64,000 nt of DNA from JAHBVH01 sp034432375 (GTDB lineage: Bacteria > Chloroflexota > Anaerolineae > Caldilineales > Caldilineaceae), in NCBI GenBank assembly GCA_034432375.1, contig DAOUCA010000028.1:1-64000 (forward strand). Direction: 5' to 3'. Positions 16,197-25,871 of the stretch are shown here, piece by piece; the first letter of the stretch is position 1; the number at the start of each line of letters is the position of its first letter. The translations under genes were made by a program, and so were the position numbers. The notes under the pieces are model-generated. The model had not been told where the DNA came from, made no database searches, and worked only from the letters and a program-made list of their open reading frames with translations.

Positions 16197-17333
16197 CTAT
16201 AAATTTGGCCCCATCACAATCAATGTATCCTCTGCCCGCAAGAGTTCAGTCGGTTCGGGTGTATAGAGGAATTTCCCCTCGCGGCGAATTGCCAGGACAA
16301 GTTGAGCGAGGGTGCGCCGGACCTCTTCGGTGGTTTTGCCGATCAGCGCTGGATAGTCGGCCACTCTGAGATCGCCAAAGCGCATACGCTCACTGCTCTG
16401 AAAGAGCATCTGGTCCCAGAGTTCAGCCGTCTCGTGATCAAGCATTTGGGTCGCCATGCTAAAACCGCCCATCATATTCGGTGAAATTACCCGATCGGCG
16501 CCGGCCAGATAGAGCGTGTGCATGTTCATTTCATCGCGCGCACTGGCCACGATGCGCAGCTTAGGGTTGCTCAGCCGTCGCGCCATATCGCGGGCGCTGA
16601 GAATAATCGTGGTATTGTCGCGGTCATCTTCCATGGCGGCAACCACGCCATAGGCGCGATTGACCCCGGCTGCGCGCAGTTGTTGCTCATCGGCTGGATC
16701 TTCGAGCATATACAAGATGCCGGTCTCCTCGGCTAATTCTTGCACCGTCTTGCGTTCCTCGACGCTTAAATCAACCTCGTCCAGGGTGGCATAGTGACGC
16801 TTGCGTTTCTCGACATAGGGTGCGTGCAGCCAGAGCATGGTGCGCTTTAGCCTGGCTTCGTCGGCTTCGATAATCACAAAGGGCATCTTGCGGCGGCTAA
16901 ATTCACTGGCGGCCCGGTTGGCCAAAATGCCACCGCCACAGACAATCACATGATTGGATAAGGCTGTGATCTGTTTCATCCGTTTTTCCAAACGTTTTAA
17001 CTCCATCTTTGCATGGTGCCCATCAAAAACAATGGCGGCAGCCGTGGAGAGCGCATAGCCGGCCAGCCCAATTGCAATCAGCGTAAAGAAGATAGCGAAG
17101 GCGCGCCCGCCTGCCGTGTGGGGCGAGAGATCCCCGTAGCCGACGGTGGTAATGGTGATGATCGTGGCGTAGAGCGCGTCAAACAAGGTCCACTGCTCCA
17201 GCCGCGCATAGGCAAGCGTGCCAATGGCGATGAGGAACAGGAAGGGCGCAATTAGCGGCAAGAGACTGGATCGACCTGCCCGTTGGGCCTTTTGACGCAA
17301 TGTGGTAAGAATCGCAATCAGCCAAGGTAGCAT
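16197..17333 (-). CDS. Two-helix potassium channel with RCK (TrkA-N/TrkA-C) domains
   Basis: A 378-residue channel. Two membrane helices (about 26-45 and 78-98) flank the pore, whose filter is TVGYGD at residues 63-68. A cytoplasmic RCK_N domain follows (HVIVCGGGILANRAASEFSR, a nucleotide-binding Rossmann start), and a TrkA-C domain ends at the C-terminus (RREGKFLYTPEPTELLRAED). It resembles MthK-type channels gated by ligands such as Ca2+ or nucleotides. A frame extension to 17420 runs into repeat DNA, so the ATG at 17333 is chosen; no strong ribosome site is visible. Confidence 0.9.
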   Translation of the reverse strand: MLPWLIAILTTLRQKAQRAGRSSLLPLIAPFLFLIAIGTLAYARLEQWTLFDALYATIITITTVGYGDLSPHTAGGRAFAIFFTLIAIGLAGYALSTAAAIVFDGHHAKMELKRLEKRMKQITALSNHVIVCGGGILANRAASEFSRRKMPFVIIEADEARLKRTMLWLHAPYVEKRKRHYATLDEVDLSVEERKTVQELAEETGILYMLEDPADEQQLRAAGVNRAYGVVAAMEDDRDNTTIILSARDMARRLSNPKLRIVASARDEMNMHTLYLAGADRVISPNMMGGFSMATQMLDHETAELWDQMLFQSSERMRFGDLRVADYPALIGKTTEEVRRTLAQLVLAIRREGKFLYTPEPTELLRAEDTLIVMGPNL

Positions 17334-17376
17334 CAGACGATTGTACCAAAGTTGGGCATATTGTTGCAAGCGGACA

Positions 17377-17566
17377 GAGACCGATGGGTGCGTACCACAT
17401 TTTCGGGGGTGCTCAGACAAATCGTTTTTTCATGCTCGACCAATCCCCCCAAAATGGGACGCACCCGAGACCGATGGGTGCGTCCCATTTTGGGGGATTA
17501 CACAGAAGGACAAAATTGATCGTCCGGCGTAATCCCCCAAATGTGGTACGCACCCGAGACCGATGG
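17377..17566. repeat. Nested inverted-repeat cluster (GAGACCGATGG units)
   Basis: GAGACCGATGG occurs at 17377, 17467 and 17556. An inner 21-bp perfect stem pairs 17446-17466 with 17476-17496 around the 9-base loop GAGACCGAT. An outer perfect 17-bp stem pairs 17386-17402 (GGGTGCGTACCACATTT) with 17539-17555. The inner and outer arms are variants of one sequence, GGGTGCGTMCCA..TTTNGGGGG, suggesting one element inserted in or duplicated beside another. Together with the next element it occupies the 700-base gap between the channel and the MlrC-like gene. Confidence 0.8.
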
Positions 17567-17724
17567 AATTCTGATTTCCTGAAAGCAACCATCGACAAGC
17601 GTTGCAGCGGGATTTGAACGGAGAGTTGAGGCAATTATCACGCACATCTAATTCAAAGTCGGTCAAGTTCTCTATCTTCTTAAGATAACTGCCTCAAACT
17701 AGACGTCATCACTCATCTCCACTT

Positions 17725-17850
17725 TTAGAGTTGTTCCAAATTAAATGCTGAGGCTGAAGTGACAGTCACTGTCCACTGTGTGACCATCTGTATGAATTTG
17801 GTTGCGGACAGTGACAGTCACCTAGATCCATTAAAAAGGAACAACTCTTT
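17725..17850. mobile_element. Short terminal-inverted-repeat element
   Basis: The outer arms are AGAGTTGTTCC (17727-17737) and GGAACAACTCT (17838-17848). An inner pair, GTGACAGTCACTGTCC and GGACAGTGACAGTCAC, differs at one position. It has no coding capacity. The region from 17851 to 18034 holds no recognisable gene other than the leader of the gene at 18035. Confidence 0.65.
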
Positions 17851-18034
17851 TTATTTACCCACAAATTCACTGAGCAGTAACACCAAAGTAATTGTGCGGT
17901 TATTCGTTGTTATTGTGTCTAGCCTACGCGCTGTTGCCTCTCCGCTGATTTTCTTTAACCCTACTACCCCAACTATACTTGAAGCAATTACCATCAACAG
18001 GTATCGACACACGAGAAGAACGAAAGCAGAAGCC

Positions 18035-19507
18035 ATGAATCCACTCAACGACCCCATCACCGCCCCATCCGCTCCATTCCACATTGGCGTCGCCGGCCTA
18101 AGCTGCGAATGCTGCACCTTTTCCCCGCTGCTCTCCGGTGAGCGCGACTTTGTGGTTAGCGCGGGGGGTGAATTGGGGGATAATTACCCCTTCTTCGCCG
18201 ACTATCCTGATAGTGAGATCACACCGCTGATCCAAGCGCGCGCCATCCCGGGTGGACCAATCGACCCGGCCTTCTATGATCGCTTCAAAGCGCAACTGCT
18301 GGACGCGCTCACCGCGCACGCGCCGTGGGATGGCATCTATCTCGATATGCATGGTGCGGCCAATGTGCACGGGCGTGATGATGTGGAAGGCGATATGATC
18401 GCCGCGATTCGGGCAGTGGTTGGCCCCGGCTGTCTCATCTCGGCCAGCTATGATCTGCATGGCAACGTTTCACCGCGGGTGGCCGAGAGCCTGAACATGC
18501 TCACCGCTTACCGCACCGCGCCGCACCTCGACTACTACGAAACCCAGCAGCGCGCCTTTGCCTTGCTCATGCGCGCGCTGCGCGAAGGATGCAAACCGAC
18601 CATGGCCTTCCGCCCCGTGCCGATTCTGGTGCCGGGCGAACAGAGCAGCACCCAGTTTGAACCGGCCGCCAGCCTCTATGCCGCCATCCCCCAAGTCATT
18701 GCGGACTATGACGTTTGGGATACCTCGATCTTGATCGGCTATGTCTGGGCCGATGAGCCGCGTGCAACCGGCTCGGTAATTGCAATTGGGTTGGATAGTG
18801 AACAGACGAGCGCAGCCGCAACCGACCTGGCCAATAAGTTCTGGGCCGTGCGTGAAGAATTTCGCTTTGGGGTCACGTCAGGAACGGTGGACGAATGTAT
18901 TCAACTTGCCATGCAGGAGACGTCAAACCCGGTCGTCATCAGCGACTCCGGCGATAATCCGACTGCTGGTGGTGTGGGCGATATCCCCTTTGTATTGGGT
19001 CGGCTGCTGGCGTTGGGCGCGGCCTCTGCACTGGTTGCCGCGATCACCGATCCCGCAGCGGTCGCGGTTTGTGCGCAGGTAGGCGTCGGCGCAAAGGTAT
19101 CACTATCCGTTGGCGGCAAACAGGATCCGATCCATGGACAGCCACTTCCCATTGATGCCACTGTGGTTTCGCTGCACACGATCTCTTGGCCCGCCAACCC
19201 GCGTGCTGGCGTGACAGTCTCCACCAATCAGATCGCGGTCATCGCCGTACAAGGGATCACGGTGGTGCTGACCGAGCGCCGCACCCCCTTTCACCACATC
19301 AAGACCTTCACGCAACTCGGCCTCGATCCCACTCAATACCAGATTGTCGTGGTCAAGATGGGCTATCTGGTACCAGAGATCAATCAACTTGCCACACGGG
19401 CCTTGTTGGCGCTCAGCCCCGGTGCTGTCAATCAGGATATCGAGCAGCTGCCCTACCAGCGCATTGGGCGGCCCATGTTCCCCATGGATCGTGCGCGAAT
19501 GGGCTAA
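18035..19507 (+). CDS. mlrC: M81-family MlrC-like metallohydrolase
   Basis: A 490-residue protein of the MlrC/M81 family; the founding member cleaves linear microcystin products, but most members have unknown substrates. HIGVAGLSCECCTFSPLLSG matches the family start. GIYLDMHGAANVHGRDDVEG and YDLHGNVSPRVAESLNM carry the Asp/His zinc ligands, and VISDSGDNPTAGGVGDIPFV is the conserved loop of the second domain. An upstream in-frame extension exists but is AT-rich and unlike the family, so the ATG at 18035 is used. The MalT-like regulator gene begins six bases after its stop. Confidence 0.85.
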   Translation: MNPLNDPITAPSAPFHIGVAGLSCECCTFSPLLSGERDFVVSAGGELGDNYPFFADYPDSEITPLIQARAIPGGPIDPAFYDRFKAQLLDALTAHAPWDGIYLDMHGAANVHGRDDVEGDMIAAIRAVVGPGCLISASYDLHGNVSPRVAESLNMLTAYRTAPHLDYYETQQRAFALLMRALREGCKPTMAFRPVPILVPGEQSSTQFEPAASLYAAIPQVIADYDVWDTSILIGYVWADEPRATGSVIAIGLDSEQTSAAATDLANKFWAVREEFRFGVTSGTVDECIQLAMQETSNPVVISDSGDNPTAGGVGDIPFVLGRLLALGAASALVAAITDPAAVAVCAQVGVGAKVSLSVGGKQDPIHGQPLPIDATVVSLHTISWPANPRAGVTVSTNQIAVIAVQGITVVLTERRTPFHHIKTFTQLGLDPTQYQIVVVKMGYLVPEINQLATRALLALSPGAVNQDIEQLPYQRIGRPMFPMDRARMG

Positions 19508-19513
19508 CGGTCG

Positions 19514-22297
19514 ATGGCAACGCCAATCCTCGCCACCAAACTCTACATTCCCCCATCGCGGCCCGATCTGGTGCCGCGCCGGCGGCTGATCGCGCGCTTG
19601 CATGGCGGGCTGCACCGTAAGCTGACACTCATTTCAGCCCCAGCCGGCTTTGGAAAAACAACGTTGGTCAGTGCCTGGCTTGATGAGCGGTCGACAGCGG
19701 CCACGGGGCAGAAAGATATTGGCAAACGGGTGGCCTGGCTATCAGTGGATGAAAGCGACAGTGATCCCACCCGTTTTCTGAGTTATCTTATCGCCGCGCT
19801 GCAAACAGTTTTGCCACACTTGGGGACAGGGCTGTTACAGCTCTTCCAATCGCCACAGCCGCCACCAGTTGAAACACTTTTAACAACCCTGCTCAATGAA
19901 ATCGCTACCCTTCCAACCGCTTGCGTCTTCGTGCTGGATGATTATCATCTGGCCGCGACCGCGGCGGTAAATCAGACGCTGGTCTTTCTGCTCGAACACC
20001 TGCCACCACAGATGCACCTGGTGATCACCACACGTGAAGATCCCGATCTACCGTTGGCTCGGCTACGTACTCGTAATCAACTGACCGAAGTACGTGCCGC
20101 CGACTTGCGCTTTACCCCCACCGAGGCAGCTGATTTTCTCAATGGGATAATGGACCTAAGCTTGTCAACCCAAGAGGTTGCCGCGCTGGAAGGGCGCACC
20201 GAAGGCTGGATTGCGGGTCTGCAACTAGCCGCGCTCTCGATGCGCGGACGCACCGATATTCCCGGCTTTATCAGCGCGTTTGCCGGCGACAATCGTTACA
20301 TTATGGATTATCTGGTCGCCGAGGTACTAGAGCGGCAGCCACAAGCGATCCGCAACTTTTTACGCCGCACCGCAATGCTCGACCGGTTGAGTGGACCGCT
20401 CTGCGATGCTGTCACCGGACAAGGTGATGGCCGAGCGCTGTTGGCCGCACTGGAGCGGAGCAACCTTTTTGTCGTTCCGCTAGATGATAAGCGCCAGTGG
20501 TACCGCTATCATCACCTCTTTGCCGATCTGCTTCATGCACATTTGCTGACAGAAGAGCCCGCCTTACTACCGCTTCTGCATCGACGGGCCAGTCTGTGGC
20601 ATGCGCAGAACGGCTCACTGCCCGATGCCATCCGCCATGCGTTGGCCGCGGCGGATTTCGCACGCGCCGCGGAATTGGTTGAGTTGGCTTGGCCTGCCAT
20701 GCGCAAGAGTCGACAAGAAGCTACAGTACTTAGCTGGCTGAAAGCACTACCTGGCAACCTCGTCCGTGTCAGGCCGGTACTCAGCGTAGTCTATGCGTTG
20801 GCGCTGCTGGATGGCGGTGAGCTAGCGGCAGTTGAGGGGCATTTGCGTAATGCGGAACGGTGGTTAGAGAAGGCTACGCCTGTAGGCGAAGCAGAAACGG
20901 AGCGTACTGCGCCGGTAGTTGCCGACCCTGTGCAACTGCGTTTGCTGCCGGCTGCGATCGCCAATGCGCGGGCCTATCATGCTCAGGCATTGGGCGATGT
21001 GCCCAACACGATCAACCATGCGCAGCGAGCGCTCGAATGCTTGCCGGCGACGGAATATTATGAGCGCGGCACGGCCGCGGCATTATTGGGGCTCGCCTAT
21101 TGGACCACTGGTGAGTTGGTGGCGGCGCACCATTCATTTGCCGAGGGCTTGATGGATCTTCAGCGGGCCGGTGGCATTGATGTTGCGATTGGTGGCACCA
21201 CGATTTTGGCGGAGATCCAGCTGGCACAGGGCCATCTACGCGCGGCCTTGCATACCTACGAACAGGCAATCCAACTGGCGACAGAACAGGCGCGTCCCCT
21301 GCCCGTGGCCACCGCGGATCTGCACCGCGGTCTGAGTGAGATCTACCGCGAATGGGGTGAATTGGAAGCCGCCGCCGAGCAGTTGCTGAAGAGCGAGCGG
21401 CAAGGCAAGCAGACGGGATTGCCGGGCGATAGATGTCGCTGGTACATTGCACAGGCACGGCTGCACGCGGCTCGAGGGGAACGCGAGCGCGCGCTCACAC
21501 TACTCGATGAGGCAACGCGCTTTTACCAGAGAACACCTATCCCGGATGTACACCCCATTGCCGCATTGAAGGCACGGCTGTGGGTGCAACTGGGCCGGTT
21601 ACCGGAAGCCCAAGCGTGGGTGCATCACTGCGCCTTGTCGCTTGCGGATGAGCCCAGCTATCTGCATGAATATGAGCAGATCACGCTGGCCAGGATCCTC
21701 ATCGCCCAAGGTAAATGGGAGCAGGCGGATGGTGTGATCGAGCAAGCGCTCGACCTCCTGACGCGGCTGCTGCAAGCCGCGGAAGCAGGCGCACGCACGG
21801 GCAGCGTGATCGAGATCCTGCTATTGCAGGCACTTGCCCACGCCGCACAGGGGGATCTGCCTTCTGCGCTCATGCCGTTGACACGTGCCCTGACATTGGC
21901 CGCGCCAGAGGGCTATGTCCGCCTCTTTGTCGATGAAGGGCCACCCATGGCGCAATTGTTGCAAAAAGCCACACTTCGTGCCCTCCTCCCCGCCCTCCTC
22001 TCTGCCTACACCAATACGCTATTAACCGCATTTGAAATGGGGCAGCAGCGTGACGGAGACGTATCTCCGCTGCTGTCTCCCGCTGTGGCGCCGCAACCAC
22101 TGGTCGAACCGTTAAGTGAACGTGAACTGGAGGTGCTCCGCCTCTTTAAAACCACGCTTTCTGGCCCTGAGATCGCCCATGAACTGGTGATCGCATTGAG
22201 CACGGTTCGTACCCACACCAAAAACATCTACAGCAAGCTCAACGTCAACAATCGCCGAGCCGCCGTGCAACGGGCAAGCGACTTGGGCTTGCTGTAG
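19514..22297 (+). CDS. MalT-like LuxR-family transcriptional activator
   Basis: A 927-residue STAND-type regulator. The start LATKLYIPPSRPDLVPRRRL leads into a P-loop, SAPAGFGKTT (residues 41-50), and a Walker B-like VFVLDDYHL. A winged helical region follows, then a long TPR-like region (about 430-820). The C-terminal LuxR helix-turn-helix is LSERELEVLRLFKTTLSGPE followed by VIALSTVRTHTKNIYSKLNV. Such proteins activate transcription when an inducer and ATP cause oligomerisation. The six-base gap to the MlrC-like gene suggests translation in one operon, so it probably senses a substrate or product of that enzyme. Confidence 0.9.
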   Translation: MATPILATKLYIPPSRPDLVPRRRLIARLHGGLHRKLTLISAPAGFGKTTLVSAWLDERSTAATGQKDIGKRVAWLSVDESDSDPTRFLSYLIAALQTVLPHLGTGLLQLFQSPQPPPVETLLTTLLNEIATLPTACVFVLDDYHLAATAAVNQTLVFLLEHLPPQMHLVITTREDPDLPLARLRTRNQLTEVRAADLRFTPTEAADFLNGIMDLSLSTQEVAALEGRTEGWIAGLQLAALSMRGRTDIPGFISAFAGDNRYIMDYLVAEVLERQPQAIRNFLRRTAMLDRLSGPLCDAVTGQGDGRALLAALERSNLFVVPLDDKRQWYRYHHLFADLLHAHLLTEEPALLPLLHRRASLWHAQNGSLPDAIRHALAAADFARAAELVELAWPAMRKSRQEATVLSWLKALPGNLVRVRPVLSVVYALALLDGGELAAVEGHLRNAERWLEKATPVGEAETERTAPVVADPVQLRLLPAAIANARAYHAQALGDVPNTINHAQRALECLPATEYYERGTAAALLGLAYWTTGELVAAHHSFAEGLMDLQRAGGIDVAIGGTTILAEIQLAQGHLRAALHTYEQAIQLATEQARPLPVATADLHRGLSEIYREWGELEAAAEQLLKSERQGKQTGLPGDRCRWYIAQARLHAARGERERALTLLDEATRFYQRTPIPDVHPIAALKARLWVQLGRLPEAQAWVHHCALSLADEPSYLHEYEQITLARILIAQGKWEQADGVIEQALDLLTRLLQAAEAGARTGSVIEILLLQALAHAAQGDLPSALMPLTRALTLAAPEGYVRLFVDEGPPMAQLLQKATLRALLPALLSAYTNTLLTAFEMGQQRDGDVSPLLSPAVAPQPLVEPLSERELEVLRLFKTTLSGPEIAHELVIALSTVRTHTKNIYSKLNVNNRRAAVQRASDLGLL

Positions 22298-22643
22298 ATG
22301 CCACGCCGAACTTTGGTTGCGACTCTACGCGCTTCTCCAGCCAAGCAGTTGGCCAAAGAGAAATTCAGGATAGGCATTTCGCACGTCTGCGGCTGATTCT
22401 TGTGTGCCCGCTTTCGACCCAATATCTACAACGATCCCCCACCAATCCACATACCAGTCCCCACATGAGACTCTTGGTCTACCTGACGAAAAAACCTTAC
22501 GTCCTGCAGTGATATGGCCAGATTGTCCGGTAGGCCAACAATATCCTCACATGTGGGGATGACGCCGCGCCATCGGTATGTTTATACTCTATGCATCGAA
22601 TTGTTCAGTTCAACATTTTTGGTCGCAAATAAAGGAGCAAATG
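22298..22643. other. Intergenic region with an imperfect ACATG hairpin
   Basis: The 346 bases hold no gene. TCCCCACATGAGA near 22458 and CTCACATGTGGGGA near 22547 can pair across about 80 bases. An AAAGGAG ribosome site at 22631-22637 belongs to the next gene. No clear promoter was found; TATACT at 22580 is a possible -10 without a good -35. Confidence 0.35.
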
Positions 22644-23633
22644 ATGAAAGCAGTGGTTTATCACAACTATGGTGCACCCGATGTGCTGCAACTGGCGGAG
22701 ATCGAAAAACCAGTACCTACGGCGAATGAAGTACTGATTAAAGTCTATGCGACCACCGTCACCGTGGCGGATATGCGGATTCGTAGTTTCAAAATCCCCA
22801 TCTCGTTTTGGCTGCCGGCGCGCATTATGTTTGGGATACGAAAACCGAGAAAAGCAGTTTTGGGGATGGAGTTGGCCGGGGAAATTGAAGCTGTCGGTGC
22901 GGAGGTGCAGCGTTTTCGGCCAGGCGACCAAGTGGTTGCCGCCACGCTCTTTGGATTTGGCGCGTATGCCGAATACAAGTGCCTGCCCGAGAATGGGGCC
23001 ATCGCCATGAAACCGGCCAATCTCACCTTTAGAGAAGCCGCCGCGCTCCCCATTGGTGCCCGGACAGCGCTGCACTATCTGCGCAAAGCAGCGATCCAGC
23101 CGGGGCAAACGGTGCTCGTCTATGGCGCTTCGGGCAGCGTCGGCACCTATGCGGTACAACTCGCCAAATTGTTCGGCGCAACGGTAACTGGGGTGTGTGG
23201 CACGGCGAATGTGGAGATGGTGCGCGCTTTGGGGGCTAATCACGTCATCGATTACACCAAAGCGGACTTTTCTCAGAGTGGTGAAGCCTATGATGTGATT
23301 TTTGAAGCAGTTGACAAGAGTTCATTTTCGGCATGTATGCGTGTGCTAAAACCAGAGGGCACCTACATCAATGTCACCACGCCCTTGCCCAATCTACCGA
23401 TGGTGTGGACCAAGCTGACAAGCAGCAAACATCTCTTGCTGGGCGAGGATCCAGCGGATAACGCCGATGATCTGCGCTATCTCGGTGAACTCGTGGAGGC
23501 CGGCAAGTTGAAACCGGTCATTGATCGCTGCTACCCACTGGCAGAAATCGTCGAAGCGCACCGCTATGGGGATCGGGGGCATAAAAAGGGCAATGTTGTC
23601 ATCATAGTAGCGGAGAAGAGCACACTGGTATGA
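22644..23633 (+). CDS. Quinone oxidoreductase-like MDR protein
   Basis: A 329-residue MDR-family NAD(P)H-dependent reductase: MKAVVYHNYGAPDVLQLAEI, then VLGMELAGEIEAVGAEVQRF, then QPGQTVLVYGASGSVGTYAVQLAKLFGATV (AxGxxG nucleotide site). There are no zinc ligands, as in zeta-crystallin-like quinone oxidoreductases. Two adjacent ATG codons lie at 22641 and 22644; the second has better spacing from AAAGGAG. It is a single gene with its own leader. Confidence 0.85.
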   Translation: MKAVVYHNYGAPDVLQLAEIEKPVPTANEVLIKVYATTVTVADMRIRSFKIPISFWLPARIMFGIRKPRKAVLGMELAGEIEAVGAEVQRFRPGDQVVAATLFGFGAYAEYKCLPENGAIAMKPANLTFREAAALPIGARTALHYLRKAAIQPGQTVLVYGASGSVGTYAVQLAKLFGATVTGVCGTANVEMVRALGANHVIDYTKADFSQSGEAYDVIFEAVDKSSFSACMRVLKPEGTYINVTTPLPNLPMVWTKLTSSKHLLLGEDPADNADDLRYLGELVEAGKLKPVIDRCYPLAEIVEAHRYGDRGHKKGNVVIIVAEKSTLV

Positions 23634-23684
23634 TGGGTGCTAACAGGATGGCCATTATACTGCGTCCCCCTGCTTTACAAAATA

Positions 23685-23785
23685 CTGTTGGCGAAATCAG
23701 TAGGCGGAGGCTGAGCCTGTCGAAGCCAGAGCTGCTTCTCCTTCGACAGGCTCAGGGGTCGCTCAATTTCCGAATTCGCCAACAG
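23685..23785. repeat. Inverted repeat with TCGACAGGCTCAG core
   Basis: The outer arms CTGTTGGCGAAAT (23685-23697) and ATTCGCCAACAG (23774-23785) surround an inner pair, CTGAGCCTGTCGAAG and CTTCGACAGGCTCAG. The core motif recurs at 6884-6912, 25340-25362 and 43040-43130. It lies between convergent genes and may also act as a two-way terminator. Confidence 0.65.
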
Positions 23786-23789
23786 GAGC

Positions 23790-25292
23790 TTACAAGGTCA
23801 CGTGCCTAATGTCCAACAACTCGCCCACCTTGGCAAAGAGCGCAGCATTGTGCCCAATTGACATGGCACAGTGGTGGGTGGGCGCTTCGGCAAACCAGCG
23901 CTGCATATATTGATCGGGATGCTCGGCAAAGTTAACCGGCGTCGCGGTGTTGCCGATTTGCATCGTCGGCCCGTCGGTGGAGCTACCTTGGCCGCTAATC
24001 AGCTTGAGCTTGCCGTCGCCAGTCTGCGTGACGTTGAGCGTCGTAATCGGCCCCGAACGGACTTTTGCCTCGACTGAGACGCCGCTGCCCTGTTTGCCGT
24101 GGTAGAGGCCCATGCCGCGCAGGATCGGTTTGCCGTCGGCAATTGCGCTGTGGAAGGGGCCATCATGACCAAGCAGAATCGTCTCGTCCATGTAGTCAAC
24201 GACGACGATCTCGCAGAAGCTGCCGCCGGTGCCGAGGATGTCACAGATCTTCATCGCCAATGCTGTCTTGAGATCGCCTTCGCCGGCGCAGGGAATGCCG
24301 CGCGCGGTGAGCAGCGAATGGCCGACGATAAAGCCAGCCTGTAACGCCTCATCTTCGCCACCGGGCGCACCGTGATAATAGTAGGCGAGCGCGTCGAGCT
24401 CAAAGTTGCGTACCAACTTCTCCTGCGCCGCCGCCACCCGGCAAGACCACGCCATCTGTTCCTCGGTCGGTTTGCGCGCAATTGGGTCAGCGGGTGAGTC
24501 GCCGGAGATCTCAAACATGGCGTTGACCTCCTCCCGCTTAGCCGCGACCTCGGCGTCGGTAACATCGCCCATCAGCCGTTGCAGGTCGCTCATCTCCAAC
24601 ACCTCCACATGCACTCCCGTCTGCGCCTGGATCATCGCAAAGTCGCTGTACATGTCGAGCATACCGCTGTAGGTATTGCCGAGAAAGCCAAAGCGGCTTT
24701 GGCGTAAGGTCCGCTTGACCCCCGCCGCCCGCACCCACTCTTCGATCTCCTTCCACGCCCGGATCGCTTCGGGGCGCTGCTTGGTCACCTCGTCGGCCAG
24801 CGAGATTTCTGGCGTTTTGTCCAATCCGAGCAACCCACTGACTAATCGAAAGGGAATGCCGGCGCGATTTAGCGCATTGGAAAATTCAGGGACGGCGCAC
24901 GAATTGCAATGGGCCAGCCACTCGCCGGTGGTCGATTCGGCATAGTTAATGCGCGCCGTCGGTTGTAGATTGAGAAAGACGACCGGCGCGGTACATGCCT
25001 GATGCACCGGCAGGACCGCCGAACTTGTCGTATAAGTCGCAACGTGACAGAAGATGAGGTCAATATGTTGGCTTTGCAGCCATTCGCCCGCCTCTCGGCC
25101 CACCATCTCCGTATCGACCAGGCCAAAGTTGTAGACATCGGCCCACGCGCCAATCTTCTCTTCGATAAAACGGCCATACCCCTCTAGCCGCTCCTTCAAC
25201 CCAGGGAATTGATCCCAATAGGCGCGCAGGCCAATGGAGTAAAGACCGATACGCGGTTTCTTTGGTGCTTTTAGTGGGCTGAGTGTGGACAT
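23790..25292 (-). CDS. L-arabinose/L-fucose isomerase-family protein
   Basis: A 500-residue cytoplasmic protein of the AraA/FucI-like isomerase superfamily. KPRIGLYSIGLRAYWDQFPG is the family start; LIFCHVATYTTSSAVLPVHQ and VVFLNLQPT line the substrate domain; GEGDLKTALAMKICDILGTG and ETILLGHDGPFHSAIADGKP match the metal and catalytic region; APTHHCAMSIGHN near the end gives further conserved histidines. It would interconvert an aldose and ketose with Mn2+. The real sugar is unknown, and orphan relatives exist that are not arabinose isomerases. It stands alone, with a TCGACAAGCTCAG repeat in its leader. Confidence 0.75.
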   Translation of the reverse strand: MSTLSPLKAPKKPRIGLYSIGLRAYWDQFPGLKERLEGYGRFIEEKIGAWADVYNFGLVDTEMVGREAGEWLQSQHIDLIFCHVATYTTSSAVLPVHQACTAPVVFLNLQPTARINYAESTTGEWLAHCNSCAVPEFSNALNRAGIPFRLVSGLLGLDKTPEISLADEVTKQRPEAIRAWKEIEEWVRAAGVKRTLRQSRFGFLGNTYSGMLDMYSDFAMIQAQTGVHVEVLEMSDLQRLMGDVTDAEVAAKREEVNAMFEISGDSPADPIARKPTEEQMAWSCRVAAAQEKLVRNFELDALAYYYHGAPGGEDEALQAGFIVGHSLLTARGIPCAGEGDLKTALAMKICDILGTGGSFCEIVVVDYMDETILLGHDGPFHSAIADGKPILRGMGLYHGKQGSGVSVEAKVRSGPITTLNVTQTGDGKLKLISGQGSSTDGPTMQIGNTATPVNFAEHPDQYMQRWFAEAPTHHCAMSIGHNAALFAKVGELLDIRHVTL

Positions 25293-25542
25293 AAGCGCTC
25301 CTTGTAATGGTATAGGTAGGCAAACCGATGGCGATTCGGCGGCTGAGCTTGTCGAAGCCAGAGAGCGCTATCGGTTTGCCGTATTGATTTGTTTGCAGGT
25401 AGGATTTGTTCACCAGTATACTAAAGTTGCCCCGAAATGACGAGCAAGCTCAGCGATAGGCGAAGCTATCGCCGGAGATAGACAAGGTGTTTAGGAACAT
25501 CAATCCGTGGTGATAGTCTGACCGCGACAGTGGAGAAAGCCT

Positions 25543-25801
25543 ATGCCCGTTACCGTCCGTCCCGCCAACCTCCCAGCAGAGTATTCCGCCATCGCCGCCG
25601 TGTTAGCTACGGAAAGCCCCGGCTGGAGCGCAACGGCCGAAGAGCTTGCCTATGCTGACGCCACGCGCGATCCTGCGCATCATCACGCTACCTTTGCTGA
25701 ATCAAAAGCTTGGCTTTGTGGAAGAAGGGGCGAATTTGCGTTTTGTAAAGAAAATATTGAGCGGATACGATACCATCGACAACACTGACAACCGGCCATA
25801 G
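25543..25801 (+). pseudogene. Internally deleted, frameshifted GNAT acetyltransferase gene
   Basis: The first 51 codons (MPVTVRPANLPAEYSAIAAV.. then ELAYADATRDPAHHHATF) read as the start of a GNAT acetyltransferase and have an upstream ribosome site. From about 25694 a second frame (LLNQKLGFVEEGANLRFVKK) reads as a GNAT C-terminus, down to a TAG at 25799-25801. The catalytic middle, including the acetyl-CoA loop, is missing and the two ends are in different frames. So the gene has lost its centre through a deletion. The continuous frame to 25788 is a short artefact. Confidence 0.7.
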
Positions 25802-25871
25802 CAATTGGCTCGCCATCGCGCGATCGTCCATTGTCAGTTCTTCATGATCGACCAACCAAAGGAGAGGTAGC

